Assembly (NCBI RefSeq): GCF_026339735.1
Contig: NZ_JAPEQG010000002.1
Location: 434,001 to 498,000 of the forward strand
DNA length: 64,000 nucleotides
Direction: 5' to 3'
Source of the DNA: Streptomyces sp. NBC_01669
Lineage (GTDB): Bacteria; Actinomycetota; Actinomycetes; Streptomycetales; Streptomycetaceae
Position numbers and translations under genes: made by a program. Below the pieces are notes generated by a model. The model was not told the DNA's origin and ran no database searches. It saw nothing but the letters and a program-made list of their open reading frames with translations. This document shows positions 43,196 through 52,197 of the stretch, piece by piece (positions within the stretch are counted from its first letter, which is position 1; each line of letters opens with the position of its first letter).

Positions 43196-43720
43196 TCAGA
43201 GGATGAAGCTGAGTCGGGCGCCCGCCGCGAGCGACTCGTGACCGAGGACGGAGCGCCGCAACCGGAAGCGGAGCCCGTCCTCGGTGGGCACCAGGAGGTG
43301 GTCGTACCACCCGACGTAGGCGTCGAAGTGCCCGTCGCGGGCGCGGTGCACCACGAAGGAGGCGGCCACCTTGAAGGAGTCCTCGGTGCCGTCGGAGAGC
43401 CGCACGTTGGACACCAGCCGGTGGGTGCGTGAGTGCGGGTTCTCGGCATGCGCCTTGCGGGACTTCAGGCGCTTGACCCGGGCGAGGAGCAGGTCCCAGT
43501 CATCGTCGACGAATGATCCGTTCTCGTGCGGCGACCAGCCGGGCCGGTAGTCGGTGGTCGGGATTTCGAAGCGGGCGCCGGGCTCGAAGAGGGCGAGCCA
43601 GCCGTCGTAGTCCCAGCGGTCGAGGATGTCGGCCTCGGTGTAGAGGAAGTCCTCCACGTCCTGCCGGGTGACGGTGCGTCCCGCACACCACACGGAGCTG
43701 CGGTTGCCGATCGTCGTCAT
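43196..43720 (-). CDS. Ring-hydroxylating dioxygenase beta subunit
   Basis: This 174-aa SnoaL/NTF2-like protein has VTRQDVEDFLYTEADILDRW, GWLALFEPGARFEIPTT and FVVHRARDGHFDAYVGWYDH, as in beta subunits of aromatic-ring dioxygenases. Its start overlaps the stop of the alpha subunit (ATGA), so the two form a heteromeric oxygenase. Confidence 0.88.
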   Translation of the reverse strand: MTTIGNRSSVWCAGRTVTRQDVEDFLYTEADILDRWDYDGWLALFEPGARFEIPTTDYRPGWSPHENGSFVDDDWDLLLARVKRLKSRKAHAENPHSRTHRLVSNVRLSDGTEDSFKVAASFVVHRARDGHFDAYVGWYDHLLVPTEDGLRFRLRRSVLGHESLAAGARLSFIL

Positions 43721-45069
43721 CGCACGTCCCTCCCCATCAGGAAGGAAGCCGGACGCTCGCCGTGGATCTCGATGCCGTCGTCGAACCCTATGGCGTCGTT
43801 CCAGTGCCGCCAGAAGCCGCGCATCGCGCCTTCGTCGACCGACCGGCCCTGCGCTCCCTTGACCTCGTCGGCCATGCCGCGCGACATGTCACTGAAGTCC
43901 AGCTCGGGGATCCCGGTGCCCGCCGTGGCCTGGATGCCGCGCTGGACCGCCTCGTACGCCTCGATGTCGTCCGGTGTGGCGAGGCCGCCCGGGCCGACGA
44001 AGCTGACGACCGTCTTCATGCGCAGGGCGCGCGTCTCCGGGTCCTCGGCGCGAGGGACCAGTTGCCAGGCGCGCACATCGGTCTGGTCGGGGGCCACCGG
44101 CTCCAGTTGGCGGATCGACAGGCCCTCGATGTCGAACAGCAGCAGGTTCGGGAACACGAACAGGATGTGGCTCTCGTCGGCCACGTGGTGCGCCCGTTTC
44201 TCCCCCAGCCGCTGGGTCATCTCGGCCCGGTGGGCGTCGGTGCGGACCCGCTCGGCCTCGCCGAAGCGCGGTTCCCAGATCATGCTGATCCGCCCGCCGT
44301 GCCCGGTCAGGACCAGCAGACCGTGACCGTTGCCGAGGTTGTACGCGTACTGGTTGTCGTCGGTGACGGCATAGCCGCTCTCCCGCAGGTAGCCCACGAA
44401 CGTGTTGTGGGTCGGTGCGAAGTGGTACCCGTCCATCGCGTTCTCGACGGCGAGCTTCCAGTTGCCGCGCACGCTGTAGAGCTGCGTGCCGGGCAGTGTG
44501 GTCATACCGCCGACGTGCTGCTGGTCGATCATCGTCAGGTAGTCGGCGGCGTCGCCGAGGTGTTCGAGCAGCGGCGGGACGTCGGGGTCGAAGGAGACGA
44601 AGACGAACCCCTCGTGGATCTCCAGGCGCGGCACGCCGCGCAGTCCCATGGAGGCCCGGAACTCGTCGCTCGACTCGTACGCGCCGGCGTCCGGGATGGC
44701 GGCGACCTCACCGTTGTTGCGGAACGTCCAGGCGTGGTAGAAGCACTGGAAGAGCCTGGTCGAGCCCTCGTTCTCGCGGCACAGCACGGTGCCGCGGTGC
44801 GGGCAGGAGTTAAGGAACGCGTGCACCTCGCCGGCTGTGTCCCGGCAGAAGATCAGCGGTCGACCGCCCAGAGTGCGGACCTTGAAGTCGTTGGGGTTGG
44901 GGATCTCGGTCTCGTGCCCGAGGTAGAGCCAGGTGTGCATCCACACCCAGCCGCGTTCCCTGGCGAACAGTTCCGGGCTCCGGTACGCCTCTCGGTTGAC
45001 CCGGAAGGTGAGCTGGTCCCAGTCTTCGACGATCATCGTTGCTGGTGCGGTCCGGGGATTGCTTCCCAT
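43717..45069 (-). CDS. Rieske-type ring-hydroxylating dioxygenase alpha subunit
   Basis: This 450-aa subunit starts at ATG 45069 (MGSNPRT) after GAGAGG. The Rieske ligands are C89/H91 in NSCPHRGTVL and C109/H112 in FQCFYHAWTF. The mononuclear iron motif ENAMDGYHFAPTHNT gives H216 and H221, with D213 as bridging Asp. With the beta subunit, 7Fe ferredoxin and ferredoxin reductase it forms a complete electron-transfer chain. The substrate cannot be read from sequence; the neighbouring extradiol enzyme implies that its product is a dihydroxylated ring. It is divergent from the ferredoxin gene. Confidence 0.92.
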   Translation of the reverse strand: MGSNPRTAPATMIVEDWDQLTFRVNREAYRSPELFARERGWVWMHTWLYLGHETEIPNPNDFKVRTLGGRPLIFCRDTAGEVHAFLNSCPHRGTVLCRENEGSTRLFQCFYHAWTFRNNGEVAAIPDAGAYESSDEFRASMGLRGVPRLEIHEGFVFVSFDPDVPPLLEHLGDAADYLTMIDQQHVGGMTTLPGTQLYSVRGNWKLAVENAMDGYHFAPTHNTFVGYLRESGYAVTDDNQYAYNLGNGHGLLVLTGHGGRISMIWEPRFGEAERVRTDAHRAEMTQRLGEKRAHHVADESHILFVFPNLLLFDIEGLSIRQLEPVAPDQTDVRAWQLVPRAEDPETRALRMKTVVSFVGPGGLATPDDIEAYEAVQRGIQATAGTGIPELDFSDMSRGMADEVKGAQGRSVDEGAMRGFWRHWNDAIGFDDGIEIHGERPASFLMGRDVR

Positions 45070-45113
45070 GGGGATTTTGCCTCTCACAAGTCCCGACCCG
45101 AGCGGCATTCCGT

Positions 45114-45248
45114 GAGACGCCGTCTCGTATGTCGCATTAGCCTCCCTCGGTGAACTCGACGGTGTCAAGCATCCGTCACACGGTTGACACCCCGACCTGA
45201 CGCCGCCATCATCCAATTTCGCATTGAGATACACCGTCTCGCATTCTG
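45114..45248. promoter_or_regulatory. Divergent promoter region with IclR-island motifs
   Basis: GAGACGCCGTCTC (45114-45126) is a perfect palindrome continuing into GTAT. A second site around 45219-45245 reads GCATTGAGAT, then CCGTCTCGCATT. Both contain the half-site GTCTCGYAT or its complement. They lie between the oxygenase operon and the ferredoxin/reductase/IclR unit. Confidence 0.65.
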
Positions 45249-45575
45249 CACGATCGTGTGAAGGGCGACAAGCGCGTGCCGTACGTCATCACCGACGCCT
45301 GCGTCGACGTCATGGACAAGTCCTGCATGGAAGAGTGCCCGGCAGACTGCATCTACGAGGGCGACCGGATGCTCTACATCCAGCCCGACGAATGCGTCGA
45401 GTGCGGGCGCTGCGAACCCGTCTGCCCGCAGATCTCCATCTACCACCACGAAGACCTGCCCGCGCACAACAAGCACTTCGAGCAGGTCAACGCCGAGTTC
45501 TTCACCCTCGGCACCCCACCCCTCGGCTCCCCCGGCGGAGCCCGCAAAACAGGCCGCGTCGGCCACGACCACCCC
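45249..45575. repeat. 327-bp duplication, copy 1 (copy 2 at 55395-55721)
   Basis: The two copies are direct repeats 10,146 bp apart with one substitution that I could find (TACCACCAC vs TTCCACCAC). They cover nearly the whole ferredoxin gene and 27 bp upstream. This indicates recent duplication or gene conversion. Confidence 0.9.
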
Positions 45576-45590
45576 GAGGTGGCGGCGTGA
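45276..45590 (+). CDS. fdxA: 7Fe ferredoxin (copy 1)
   Basis: This 104-aa ferredoxin begins VPYVITDACVDVMDKSCMEE; the GTG at 45276 is chosen because family members begin MPYVI and GAAGGG lies 12 bases upstream. The cysteine motifs DAC-x7-C-x3-CP and DECVECGRCEPVCP give one 3Fe-4S and one 4Fe-4S cluster. The sequence continues into a His/Gly-rich tail. Its stop overlaps the start of the reductase (GTGA). It should carry electrons from the reductase to the Rieske oxygenase. Confidence 0.93.
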   Translation: MPYVITDACVDVMDKSCMEECPADCIYEGDRMLYIQPDECVECGRCEPVCPQISIYHHEDLPAHNKHFEQVNAEFFTLGTPPLGSPGGARKTGRVGHDHPEVAA

Positions 45591-46585
45591 GCGGCCACGC
45601 GGCCACGGACGCCGCCGCCGAGGTGTCCGTCGACCTGCTCATCGTGGGCGCCGGTCCGACCGGGCTGTACGGCGCGTACTACGCCGGTTTCCGCGGCATG
45701 AGCGTGGCGGTCGCCGACGCGCTGCCCGAGGTGGGCGGACAGATCGCCGCGCTCTATCCCGAGAAGCTCATCTACGACGTGGCCGGCTTCCCCGCCGTCC
45801 GCGGCCAGGAGCTGGTGGACCGGCTGGCCGAACAGGCCGACCAGTGGAACCCCACCTATCTGCTCGGACACGGGGTCACCGAGCTGGACGACACCGCCGA
45901 GGGCATCGTCGCCGCCACCGACACCGGTACGCGGATCACCGCGGGTGCGGTGCTCGTGTGCGGCGGGATCGGCAACTTCATCCCCCGCGAACTCCCGGTG
46001 GGCTCCGAGTACCTGGACCGGGGGCTGCGGTACTTCGTACCGCGTCTGGACGAACTCGGGGGACAGGACGTCGTGGTGGTCGGCGGCGGTGACTCCGCCC
46101 TCGACTGGGCGCTGTCCCTGGAACCCATCGCCGCGTCGGTGACGCTGGTGCACCGGCGTGCCCGGTTCCGGGCCCATGAACGTACTGTCGAGCAGGTTCA
46201 CGCCTCCTCGGTGCGGGTCCTCACTCCCTACGAGGTCGAGAAGATCCACGGCGACGGCGCGGTGTCGGAGGTCGTGGTCGCCACCTCCGACGGCGACCGG
46301 ATCACTCTGCCCGCCCAGACCGTGGTGGCCGCGCTCGGCTTCATCGCCGACCTCGGCCCTATCGAGCGGTGGGGACTGGAACTACGCCGTCGGCGCATCC
46401 TCGTCGACCGCACCATGCGGTCGAGCCGGGAGCGGGTGTACGCGGCCGGTGACATCGCCGACCACGACGGCAAGGTCACCCTCATCTCGATCGGTTTCGG
46501 CGAGGCGGCTCTCGCCGTCAACCACGTCGCCGCCCTGCTGGACCCGGCCCGTTCGATCACGCCCGGGCACTCCTCCGACGCGTGA
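45587..46585 (+). CDS. Ferredoxin-NADP+ reductase, thioredoxin-reductase-like
   Basis: This 332-aa FAD-dependent reductase has LIVGAGPTGLYGAYYAGFRG (FAD Rossmann), LPEVGGQIAALYPEKLIYDV, a second dinucleotide motif VVVGGGDSALDWALSLEPIA (NADPH) and GDIADHDGKVTLISIGFGEA. This is the YumC/TrxB-like FNR type without the redox-active CxxC of thioredoxin reductase. It overlaps the ferredoxin gene (GTGA) and precedes the IclR gene. Confidence 0.9.
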   Translation: MSGHAATDAAAEVSVDLLIVGAGPTGLYGAYYAGFRGMSVAVADALPEVGGQIAALYPEKLIYDVAGFPAVRGQELVDRLAEQADQWNPTYLLGHGVTELDDTAEGIVAATDTGTRITAGAVLVCGGIGNFIPRELPVGSEYLDRGLRYFVPRLDELGGQDVVVVGGGDSALDWALSLEPIAASVTLVHRRARFRAHERTVEQVHASSVRVLTPYEVEKIHGDGAVSEVVVATSDGDRITLPAQTVVAALGFIADLGPIERWGLELRRRRILVDRTMRSSRERVYAAGDIADHDGKVTLISIGFGEAALAVNHVAALLDPARSITPGHSSDA

Positions 46586-46670
46586 GTCCGCGCACCGGAC
46601 CACCGCCCGGGCACGCCGCGGCGCAGGGGCTCTCGCGCCCCCGCCGTTACACTCCCCCTTACCACTACTC

Positions 46671-46695
46671 TATTCAATACGGCGTTTCATTTAGT
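46671..46695. promoter_or_regulatory. IclR promoter region with a degenerate operator half-site
   Basis: TTCAATACGGCGTTTCAT contains ATACG and GTTTCAT, a degraded form of the ATRCGAGAC...GTCTCGYAT motif, in an AT-rich stretch 40-65 bp before the IclR start. The placement fits autoregulation. Confidence 0.4.
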
Positions 46696-46735
46696 GTCTT
46701 ATGGCAAGCCAAGTGCGATTGGGAGCGATACGTTC

Positions 46736-47521
46736 ATGCCCACAAAGGCGCAGCGCGGCACCGGCGAACAGGACGGCCCGGACAGGACCGCCCCGACGAT
46801 CCAGACGGTGCAGCGTGCGGCCCTGATCCTCGGATCGTTCACGGTCGGCAAGCCGCACATGAGCCTCAACGAGATCACCGCGCGTCTCGGGGCGAGCAAG
46901 GCGACCGCGCACCGCTACACGAAGGCGCTGCGGGCGGCGAATCTACTCCGGTACGACGAGCGCACCTCGCTGTACTCACTCGGTCCCCAGGTACTCACGC
47001 TCGCCTCGGCGGCGCGGGCCGGTCTGCCGATCGTGGCCGCCGCCGAGCCGTACATGAAGGATCTGGTCCGGCGTATCGACGAGACGATCGTACTGTCGGT
47101 CTGGGACGGTGAGTCGGCGACCGTGGTGCGCTCGGTGGACAACACCGACCACATGGTGCGCATCAGTGTCCGGGTCGGTTCGCGCCTGAACCTCACGTCC
47201 TCGGCACAGGGGCGCGTCTTCCTCGCGCTGCTGCCCCCGGAGCAGGTGCCGACCCTGCCGCGTTCCGTCCGCAACTCGCCCGAACTCAACGAGGAGCTGG
47301 AGGCCATCCGGCAGCACGGGCTGTCAGTCAACTCCCCCACGGTCAACGGAGTCCGCACCGTCGCGGCGCCGATCTTCGAGGGGGACAAGATCAGCGGGAC
47401 GCTCGCGATCGTCGGCACCACGGCGACCGTGCCCGACGATGTCACGTCGCCGATGGCCCAGGCACTGCTGGAGACCGCCCGCGCGTTGTCGCAGCGGCTG
47501 GGCACCCCTGACAGCGGCTGA
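46736..47521 (+). CDS. IclR family transcriptional regulator
   Basis: This 261-aa regulator starts at ATG 46736 after GGGAG. Its DNA-binding domain is TIQTVQRAALILGSFTVGKP, HMSLNEITARLGASKATAHR and the effector domain includes AHRYTKALRAANLLRYDERT, SSAQGRVFLALLPPEQVPTL and VAAPIFEGDKISGTLAIVGT. In-frame upstream start at 46694 is less likely. It sits centrally in the catabolic island with shared motifs upstream of most units, so it is the probable regulator. Confidence 0.92.
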   Translation: MPTKAQRGTGEQDGPDRTAPTIQTVQRAALILGSFTVGKPHMSLNEITARLGASKATAHRYTKALRAANLLRYDERTSLYSLGPQVLTLASAARAGLPIVAAAEPYMKDLVRRIDETIVLSVWDGESATVVRSVDNTDHMVRISVRVGSRLNLTSSAQGRVFLALLPPEQVPTLPRSVRNSPELNEELEAIRQHGLSVNSPTVNGVRTVAAPIFEGDKISGTLAIVGTTATVPDDVTSPMAQALLETARALSQRLGTPDSG

Positions 47522-47535
47522 CCGTCCTACGACGG

Positions 47536-47570
47536 CTGAAGGCCCACCGCGGTCCGCGGTGGGCCTTCAG
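47536..47570. terminator. Perfect 16-bp stem terminator after IclR
   Basis: CTGAAGGCCCACCGCG (47536-47551) pairs exactly with 47555-47570 around a three-base loop GTC. It lies 15 bp after the IclR stop and 29 bp before the stop of the converging cupin gene, so it probably works in both directions. Confidence 0.9.
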
Positions 47571-47598
47571 CCATGGTCCGTGGCGGGCCGTCCGGCGC

Positions 47599-47955
47599 TC
47601 AGGGCAGCAGGTCGGCTCGCGGCGGGACGAAGAAGTCGATGTTCACGCAAGGGGCCTCGGTCGGCTCCACGTAGTGCTCGCTGCCTCGGGGAACGAGCAG
47701 GAACGAGCCGGCCCGCATGTCGTGCGCGACACCGTCCACGTAGTAGTTCGCGCGCCCCTCGGCGATATGGACCAGTTGGTCGAAGTCCTCGTGCCGGTGC
47801 GGGTTGAGTTCCATACCGACCTGCAGCTCGTGGTGGCAGATCATCACTTCGTCCGTCGCGTAGACGCGGCGACGTACCCCGGCCCGCACCTGGGTCGCCG
47901 GCAGCTCGTCCCAGCTGACGACGGTGTTGACCAGCGCTGCGTTGCGTGTGCTCAT
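47599..47955 (-). CDS. Cupin-domain protein
   Basis: This 118-aa single-cupin protein has the first cupin motif in GMELNPHRHEDFDQLVHIAE (two His) and the second in AGSFLLVPRGSEHYVEPTEA (His). Such small cupins often isomerise or cleave intermediates or bind metals in catabolic operons. Its start overlaps the stop of the aldolase gene (ATGA). It is the last gene of the operon 50814-47599. Confidence 0.85.
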   Translation of the reverse strand: MSTRNAALVNTVVSWDELPATQVRAGVRRRVYATDEVMICHHELQVGMELNPHRHEDFDQLVHIAEGRANYYVDGVAHDMRAGSFLLVPRGSEHYVEPTEAPCVNIDFFVPPRADLLP

Positions 47956-48725
47956 CGAGCTTCCTCTCCGGCGGTCGCCCGTAGGCCGGCCGCCAGCATC
48001 TGCAGGTCCGAACCGACCACGAGGTAGCCGGCGTCATCGAGGCCCAGGTCCGCCGCGGCGGCCCGGGTCGGCGCCCACCCTCCGAACGCCACCCCCGCGG
48101 AACGGGCGGCGCCGTTCACCCGGTTCACCGCGGCGCGCAGCACCGCCGGGTCCGTCGGCAGACCCAGGTCGACCGCGAGGTCGGTGCTGCCGACGAAACA
48201 CACGTCGAGAGCGGCGACCAGCTCCGGCAGAGGGTCGGTCCGCGCGGTCTCGATCTGGCCCACGAGCACCGGCGGGTCGTCCTGCTCGGCGCGGAGAAAC
48301 CCGCCCAGCGGGGCCGCACCGAACCGGGCGGCCCGGTTGGCAAGGCTCACGGAGCGGCGGCCGGCCGGAGCGAACCGAGTGGCCGCCACGAGTGCCTGCG
48401 CCTGGGTGACGCGGGTGAGCATGGACAACTGGATCCCGGCCGCCCCGGCCTCCAGGAGCCGGTTGACGGCGGCGGCGTCCACCTCGGGCACCCGGACCAG
48501 GGCCGCCAGTCCGCAGGCGTCCGCGTGGCGCACCAGGTCGACGGCGTTCCGCTCGCTGAGGGTGGAGTGTTCGAGGTCGACGACGATGAACGCGAACCCG
48601 GCCGTCGCGGCCAGTTCCACCACGTCGGGCGACGCCAGCTTGACGAAGGTGCCGACGGCGGGTTTCCCCGCCGTGAGGGCCGCTCGCAGTCGGCGCCGCA
48701 GCGGATGGGCGGAACCGGTGGTCAT
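47952..48725 (-). CDS. HpcH/HpaI-type aldolase
   Basis: This 257-aa TIM-barrel protein has AGKPAVGTFVKLASPDVVEL, VVDLEHSTLS, GQIETARTDPLPEL and VCFVGSTDLAVDLGLPTD, placing the metal ligands Glu and Asp and the pyruvate-binding Arg/Asp-Glu-His as in class II pyruvate aldolases. In meta-cleavage pathways it would split a 4-hydroxy-2-oxoacid into pyruvate plus an aldehyde, which the aldehyde dehydrogenase at the right edge could oxidise. ATG 48725 follows GGGAGG. Confidence 0.88.
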   Translation of the reverse strand: MTTGSAHPLRRRLRAALTAGKPAVGTFVKLASPDVVELAATAGFAFIVVDLEHSTLSERNAVDLVRHADACGLAALVRVPEVDAAAVNRLLEAGAAGIQLSMLTRVTQAQALVAATRFAPAGRRSVSLANRAARFGAAPLGGFLRAEQDDPPVLVGQIETARTDPLPELVAALDVCFVGSTDLAVDLGLPTDPAVLRAAVNRVNGAARSAGVAFGGWAPTRAAAADLGLDDAGYLVVGSDLQMLAAGLRATAGEEAR

Positions 48726-48753
48726 GAGAACCTCCCCTGGGCGTGCCAGTTGG

Positions 48754-49917
48754 TCAGGCCGACCGCAGACCTCGCCACGGCACGATGTCGACCTCGGCGC
48801 CACCGTGCAGCACCACGGTCGGCTCCAGGCGCGGCGCGAGAATCGTGTTGCCCGCGGCGTCGGGCAGAGTGACTTCGTCGGTCTCGGTGACGACGGTGAC
48901 ATCGGCCCGCCCGCCGACCTCCAGGCGCCCGTAGCCCTCGGTGTCGAGCCCGAGCAGTCGCGCGGGCTCGACGGTGGCCCGCCGGACGCACTCCTCCAGC
49001 GGCGCGCCGAGCGCAACCAGCTTGGAGATGCTGGTGAGCAGGTCGAACACCGGGCCGCGCCAGTTGCGCGCACTGGTGTCGGAGCTGAGCACATCGGGCA
49101 GGAATCCGTCGGCGATCGCCCGGCGCGCCACCTCGAAGCTGAGGTTGCTCCTGCCGTGGGCGGAGTCGAACAGCACGCCGCGCTCACGGGCCGCGGTGAC
49201 GGCGGGCTGCACATGGTCACCGTCGAGGATTCCGTGCGGCTTGCCGGTGTAGCAGTGCGCCACGATGTCGCCGGGGCGCAGGTGGTCCAGGACGACGGGC
49301 AGCGGCTCCGCGGTCTCGCCGATGTGCAGCATCAGCGGCAGACCGGCCTGTTCGGCCAGCGCCACGGACTTCTTCAGCAGCGACTCCCAGTTCTCGCCGA
49401 CGACGTCCTCGGAGAGACGGATCTTGAAGCCGCGCACGATGTCGGGGTGGGCCTCGGCGGTCGCGAGCGCGTCCTCGGGGACCAGGGTGTCGGGGTTCAG
49501 CAGCTCACCGAATCTGAAGTCGATCAGGCCGAGCACGGAGACGTTGAGGAAGTTGACGATGCGCAGCGGGTTGGGCTCGACCACCAGCTTGCGAAAGGCC
49601 GCGAAGGTCGAGGCGCCGGCCGTGCCGGCATCCGCCGCCGCGACCACGCCGCGGCGCAGATGGGCTTCCTCGGCGGGGGCGCCGACGGCGGAGACGTGCT
49701 GGAAGATATGGGTGTGGCCCTCGACGAGGCCCGGTAGCACGGTGGAGCCGGTGACGTCGATGGCGCGGGCCGCGTCGGCCGCCAGCCCCTCGCCGATCGC
49801 GGCGATACGGTCACCGGTGACCGCCACGTCGAGCCGGGCGTTCGTGGCCGATGCCGGGTCTATGACGGTGCCGCCGGTCAGGACGAGGTCGTAGGACGGC
49901 GCAGAGGAGTGGGACAT
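48754..49917 (-). CDS. Amidohydrolase-superfamily metallohydrolase (dihydroorotase/D-aminoacylase-like)
   Basis: This 387-aa protein has TVLPGLVEGHTHIFQHVSAV (HTH metal motif), a Lys in GFKIRLSEDVVGENWES that could be carbamylated, LPLMLHIGETAE (His), IVAHCYTGKPHG (His) and LPDVLSSDTSARNW (Asp). These features fit the EF_0837/AHA_0927-like group of amidohydrolases, which act on N-acyl or cyclic amide bonds. It lies between the aldolase and the FAH gene and probably hydrolyses a ring amide or N-acyl intermediate. Confidence 0.86.
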   Translation of the reverse strand: MSHSSAPSYDLVLTGGTVIDPASATNARLDVAVTGDRIAAIGEGLAADAARAIDVTGSTVLPGLVEGHTHIFQHVSAVGAPAEEAHLRRGVVAAADAGTAGASTFAAFRKLVVEPNPLRIVNFLNVSVLGLIDFRFGELLNPDTLVPEDALATAEAHPDIVRGFKIRLSEDVVGENWESLLKKSVALAEQAGLPLMLHIGETAEPLPVVLDHLRPGDIVAHCYTGKPHGILDGDHVQPAVTAARERGVLFDSAHGRSNLSFEVARRAIADGFLPDVLSSDTSARNWRGPVFDLLTSISKLVALGAPLEECVRRATVEPARLLGLDTEGYGRLEVGGRADVTVVTETDEVTLPDAAGNTILAPRLEPTVVLHGGAEVDIVPWRGLRSA

Positions 49918-49944
49918 CGGTTTCTGCTCCAGGGTGAGGGGCGG

Positions 49945-50814
49945 TCAGCCGACCTGTTCGATCGGCCGGTGGTCGCGCGGTGAGGCGTCCGAGGGACGCA
50001 CGATGCGGGTGAGGAGGGGCAGCACACCGTCCACCTCGACTCGTACCTCGTCGCCGTCGGCGAGGAAGCACGCACGGTCCTGGCCGGTGCCGGCCGGGGT
50101 TCCGGTGAGGACGACATCGCCGGGTTCGAGCGCGGCGAACCACGACAGCCTGCTGAGCAGATCGGGGATCGGGAAGATCATCCCGGCGCTCGTGTCGTCC
50201 TGCAGAAGCTCGCCGTTGACCCAGGTCCGTACGCCGATGGCGTCGCGGTCCGCGAGATCGTCGGGAGTGCGCAGCGAGGGGCCGAGCGGTGTGAACCCCG
50301 GGTAGCTCTTGGCGAGGGCGGGGATGCCTGTGGTGCGCATGACATCACGGGCCGTCATGTCGTTTGCGGCGGTGATTCCGGCGACCGCGCGCCATACCTC
50401 CGACTCGCTCGCCTGGTACAGCCGGCGCCCCACGACGACCGCGATCTCCCCCTCGTAGTCGGGTTCGGTCGCGGCCCGCGGGATCACCACCTGAGCGCCG
50501 GGTGCCGACACGCCTGACGAGGCGGCCAGGTACAGGATCGGCTGCTCGGGCAGTCCCCGGCCGGTCCGGGCCGCCTTGGACACGTAGTTGAGTCCGACGC
50601 CCCACACCGCGCGGGGGCGGCCCAACAGTGCCGTAAGGGTGACCTCTTCGAGCGGGATGCGCCGACGCACCGGGCAGGAGGCCAGACAGCGCAGCGAGCC
50701 CTCCTGCTGAAGGACCGCCCTGACGTGCGGAAATGCAGTGTCCAGCAGGGCGGCAGCCCCGTCCTCGATCCGGCCCAGGCCGGCCTGCGTCGTCACTACC
50801 TGCATGACAGGCAT
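49945..50814 (-). CDS. Fumarylacetoacetate-hydrolase family protein
   Basis: This 289-aa protein has the FAH-C signature: GVGLNYVSKA, DYEGEIAVVVGRRLYQAS with the metal Glu residues, ITAANDMTARDVMRTTGIPA and PGDVVLTGTPAGTGQDR. Members hydrolyse C-C bonds or hydrate/isomerise dienoates in meta pathways (for example HpaG, catechol pathway hydratases). The start is at 50814 or 50805; the latter has GAAAG nine bases upstream. An IclR-island motif immediately precedes the gene. Confidence 0.88.
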   Translation of the reverse strand: MPVMQVVTTQAGLGRIEDGAAALLDTAFPHVRAVLQQEGSLRCLASCPVRRRIPLEEVTLTALLGRPRAVWGVGLNYVSKAARTGRGLPEQPILYLAASSGVSAPGAQVVIPRAATEPDYEGEIAVVVGRRLYQASESEVWRAVAGITAANDMTARDVMRTTGIPALAKSYPGFTPLGPSLRTPDDLADRDAIGVRTWVNGELLQDDTSAGMIFPIPDLLSRLSWFAALEPGDVVLTGTPAGTGQDRACFLADGDEVRVEVDGVLPLLTRIVRPSDASPRDHRPIEQVG

Positions 50815-51144
50815 CTTTCAATGCGAGATGGCATCATGTCAAGCGATACGCAAGTGCGGACTGAAGGCATGCGAGGACTCCTGTCCGGACAGCGTTGGAC
50901 GAGGTGCCGGAGGTGCGCCGACCTGGACGGACGCCGGTACCGGGCTCGCCGGGTTCACGGCGACTTGGTGAGGAGCATTGACAACCCTCGACGGGCGCCA
51001 TAGCGTTCCGGCCCACTTGGTCGATGGGCAACAAATCGGCCAGGGGGAGCGTTTTCGGCGCTCCGCGGAGACCGTTGCATGCCGACCAGGCGTGCAACGA
51101 GCTGGCCGGCGACAGAAGTCACACAGCCAGCGGAGGTCTCTCCC
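50815..51144. promoter_or_regulatory. Divergent promoter region between FAH operon and dehydrogenase operon
   Basis: CAATGCGAGATGGCATCATG at about 50820-50839 contains ATGCGAGAT, the complement of the island's half-site, and overlaps the likely transcription start of the FAH operon. The remaining 300 bp show no gene; the plus-strand operon starting at 51145 lacks a second obvious site. Confidence 0.6.
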
Positions 51145-52197
51145 ATGAAGGTTGTACTCCATCAGACACACGGCGGACCTGAGGTGCTCCAGGTCGCCGA
51201 GGCCCCGGTGCCCGAACCGGGACCGGACGAGGTGCTCGTACGCGTCGCGGCCTGCGGCCTCAACCACCTCGATGTCCTGCAACGACGCGGGCCCGGGCTG
51301 ATCCCCGGCTTCAAACTGCCGCACGTGAGCGGCATGGACATCGCGGGCACCGTGGCGGCGGTCGGCCCGGCGGGCAACGGGCGGGCGGGCAAGGCGGCCA
51401 CGCTCGCCGAGGGCACGCGCGTCGTGGTGAACCCGGCCGTGCCGTGCAATCGTTGCGAGAACTGCGCCGCCGGAAAGGACGGCGGATGCCCGAGCGCGGG
51501 TGTCATCGGCGCCACCCTGGCCGGCGGCTACGCCGAGTACGTTCTCGTCCCGGCGGCCAATGTGCACCACGTGCCGGACGAGGTCGATCTGGTCGACGCG
51601 GCCGTCGTGCCGACGATCTGGATGACGGCCTGGCACGCGCTCATCGAGATCGGCAAGGTCCGCCTCGGCGAGACGGTGCTGATCCACGCGGCGGGCAGCG
51701 GTGTCAGCACCGCGTTGATCCAGTTGGCCAAGGCCGGCGGTGCCCGCGTGGTCACCACGGTCAGCTCGGACGCGAAGACCGACTACGCACGCGGCCTGGG
51801 TGCCGACGTCGTGGTCAACTCGACGACCGGAGACGTCGTGGCGGCCGTGCGCGAGTTCACCGGCGGGCGGGGCGCCGACCTCGTACTCGATCACGTCGGC
51901 CCGGCCACGTGGAACACCGGCATCTACAGCCTCGCGCCGCGCGGGCGACTGGTGTTCCTCGGCAACACCACGGGCAACCGGGCCGAGTTCGACCTGGTCT
52001 ACGCCTACCACTTCGGGCTGCGACTGCTCGGCTCGGACCCCTACGACCGCCGCGAGTTCGCCGCGATGCTCGACGCCTACTGGGCCTCGACGTTCCGTAC
52101 CCCGGTCGACAGCGAGTTCCCGCTGACGGAGGCCGCGGCGGCACAGCAGCGGATGGAGTCGCGGCGGGCCACCGGCAAGATCGTGCTGCGCCCATGA
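51145..52197 (+). CDS. Zinc-type alcohol dehydrogenase / quinone oxidoreductase family
   Basis: This 350-aa MDR enzyme starts at ATG 51145 after GGAGG. Features are VRVAACGLNHLDVLQRRGPG, a Cys4 structural zinc motif VPCNRCENCAAGKDGGCPSA and the nucleotide-binding loop LIHAAGSGVSTALIQLAKAG. Its catalytic-zinc ligand set is incomplete (GLNHLDV in place of the usual Cys), which fits a quinone-reductase-like or structural-zinc-only dehydrogenase. It overlaps the methyltransferase gene by ATGA. Confidence 0.88.
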   Translation: MKVVLHQTHGGPEVLQVAEAPVPEPGPDEVLVRVAACGLNHLDVLQRRGPGLIPGFKLPHVSGMDIAGTVAAVGPAGNGRAGKAATLAEGTRVVVNPAVPCNRCENCAAGKDGGCPSAGVIGATLAGGYAEYVLVPAANVHHVPDEVDLVDAAVVPTIWMTAWHALIEIGKVRLGETVLIHAAGSGVSTALIQLAKAGGARVVTTVSSDAKTDYARGLGADVVVNSTTGDVVAAVREFTGGRGADLVLDHVGPATWNTGIYSLAPRGRLVFLGNTTGNRAEFDLVYAYHFGLRLLGSDPYDRREFAAMLDAYWASTFRTPVDSEFPLTEAAAAQQRMESRRATGKIVLRP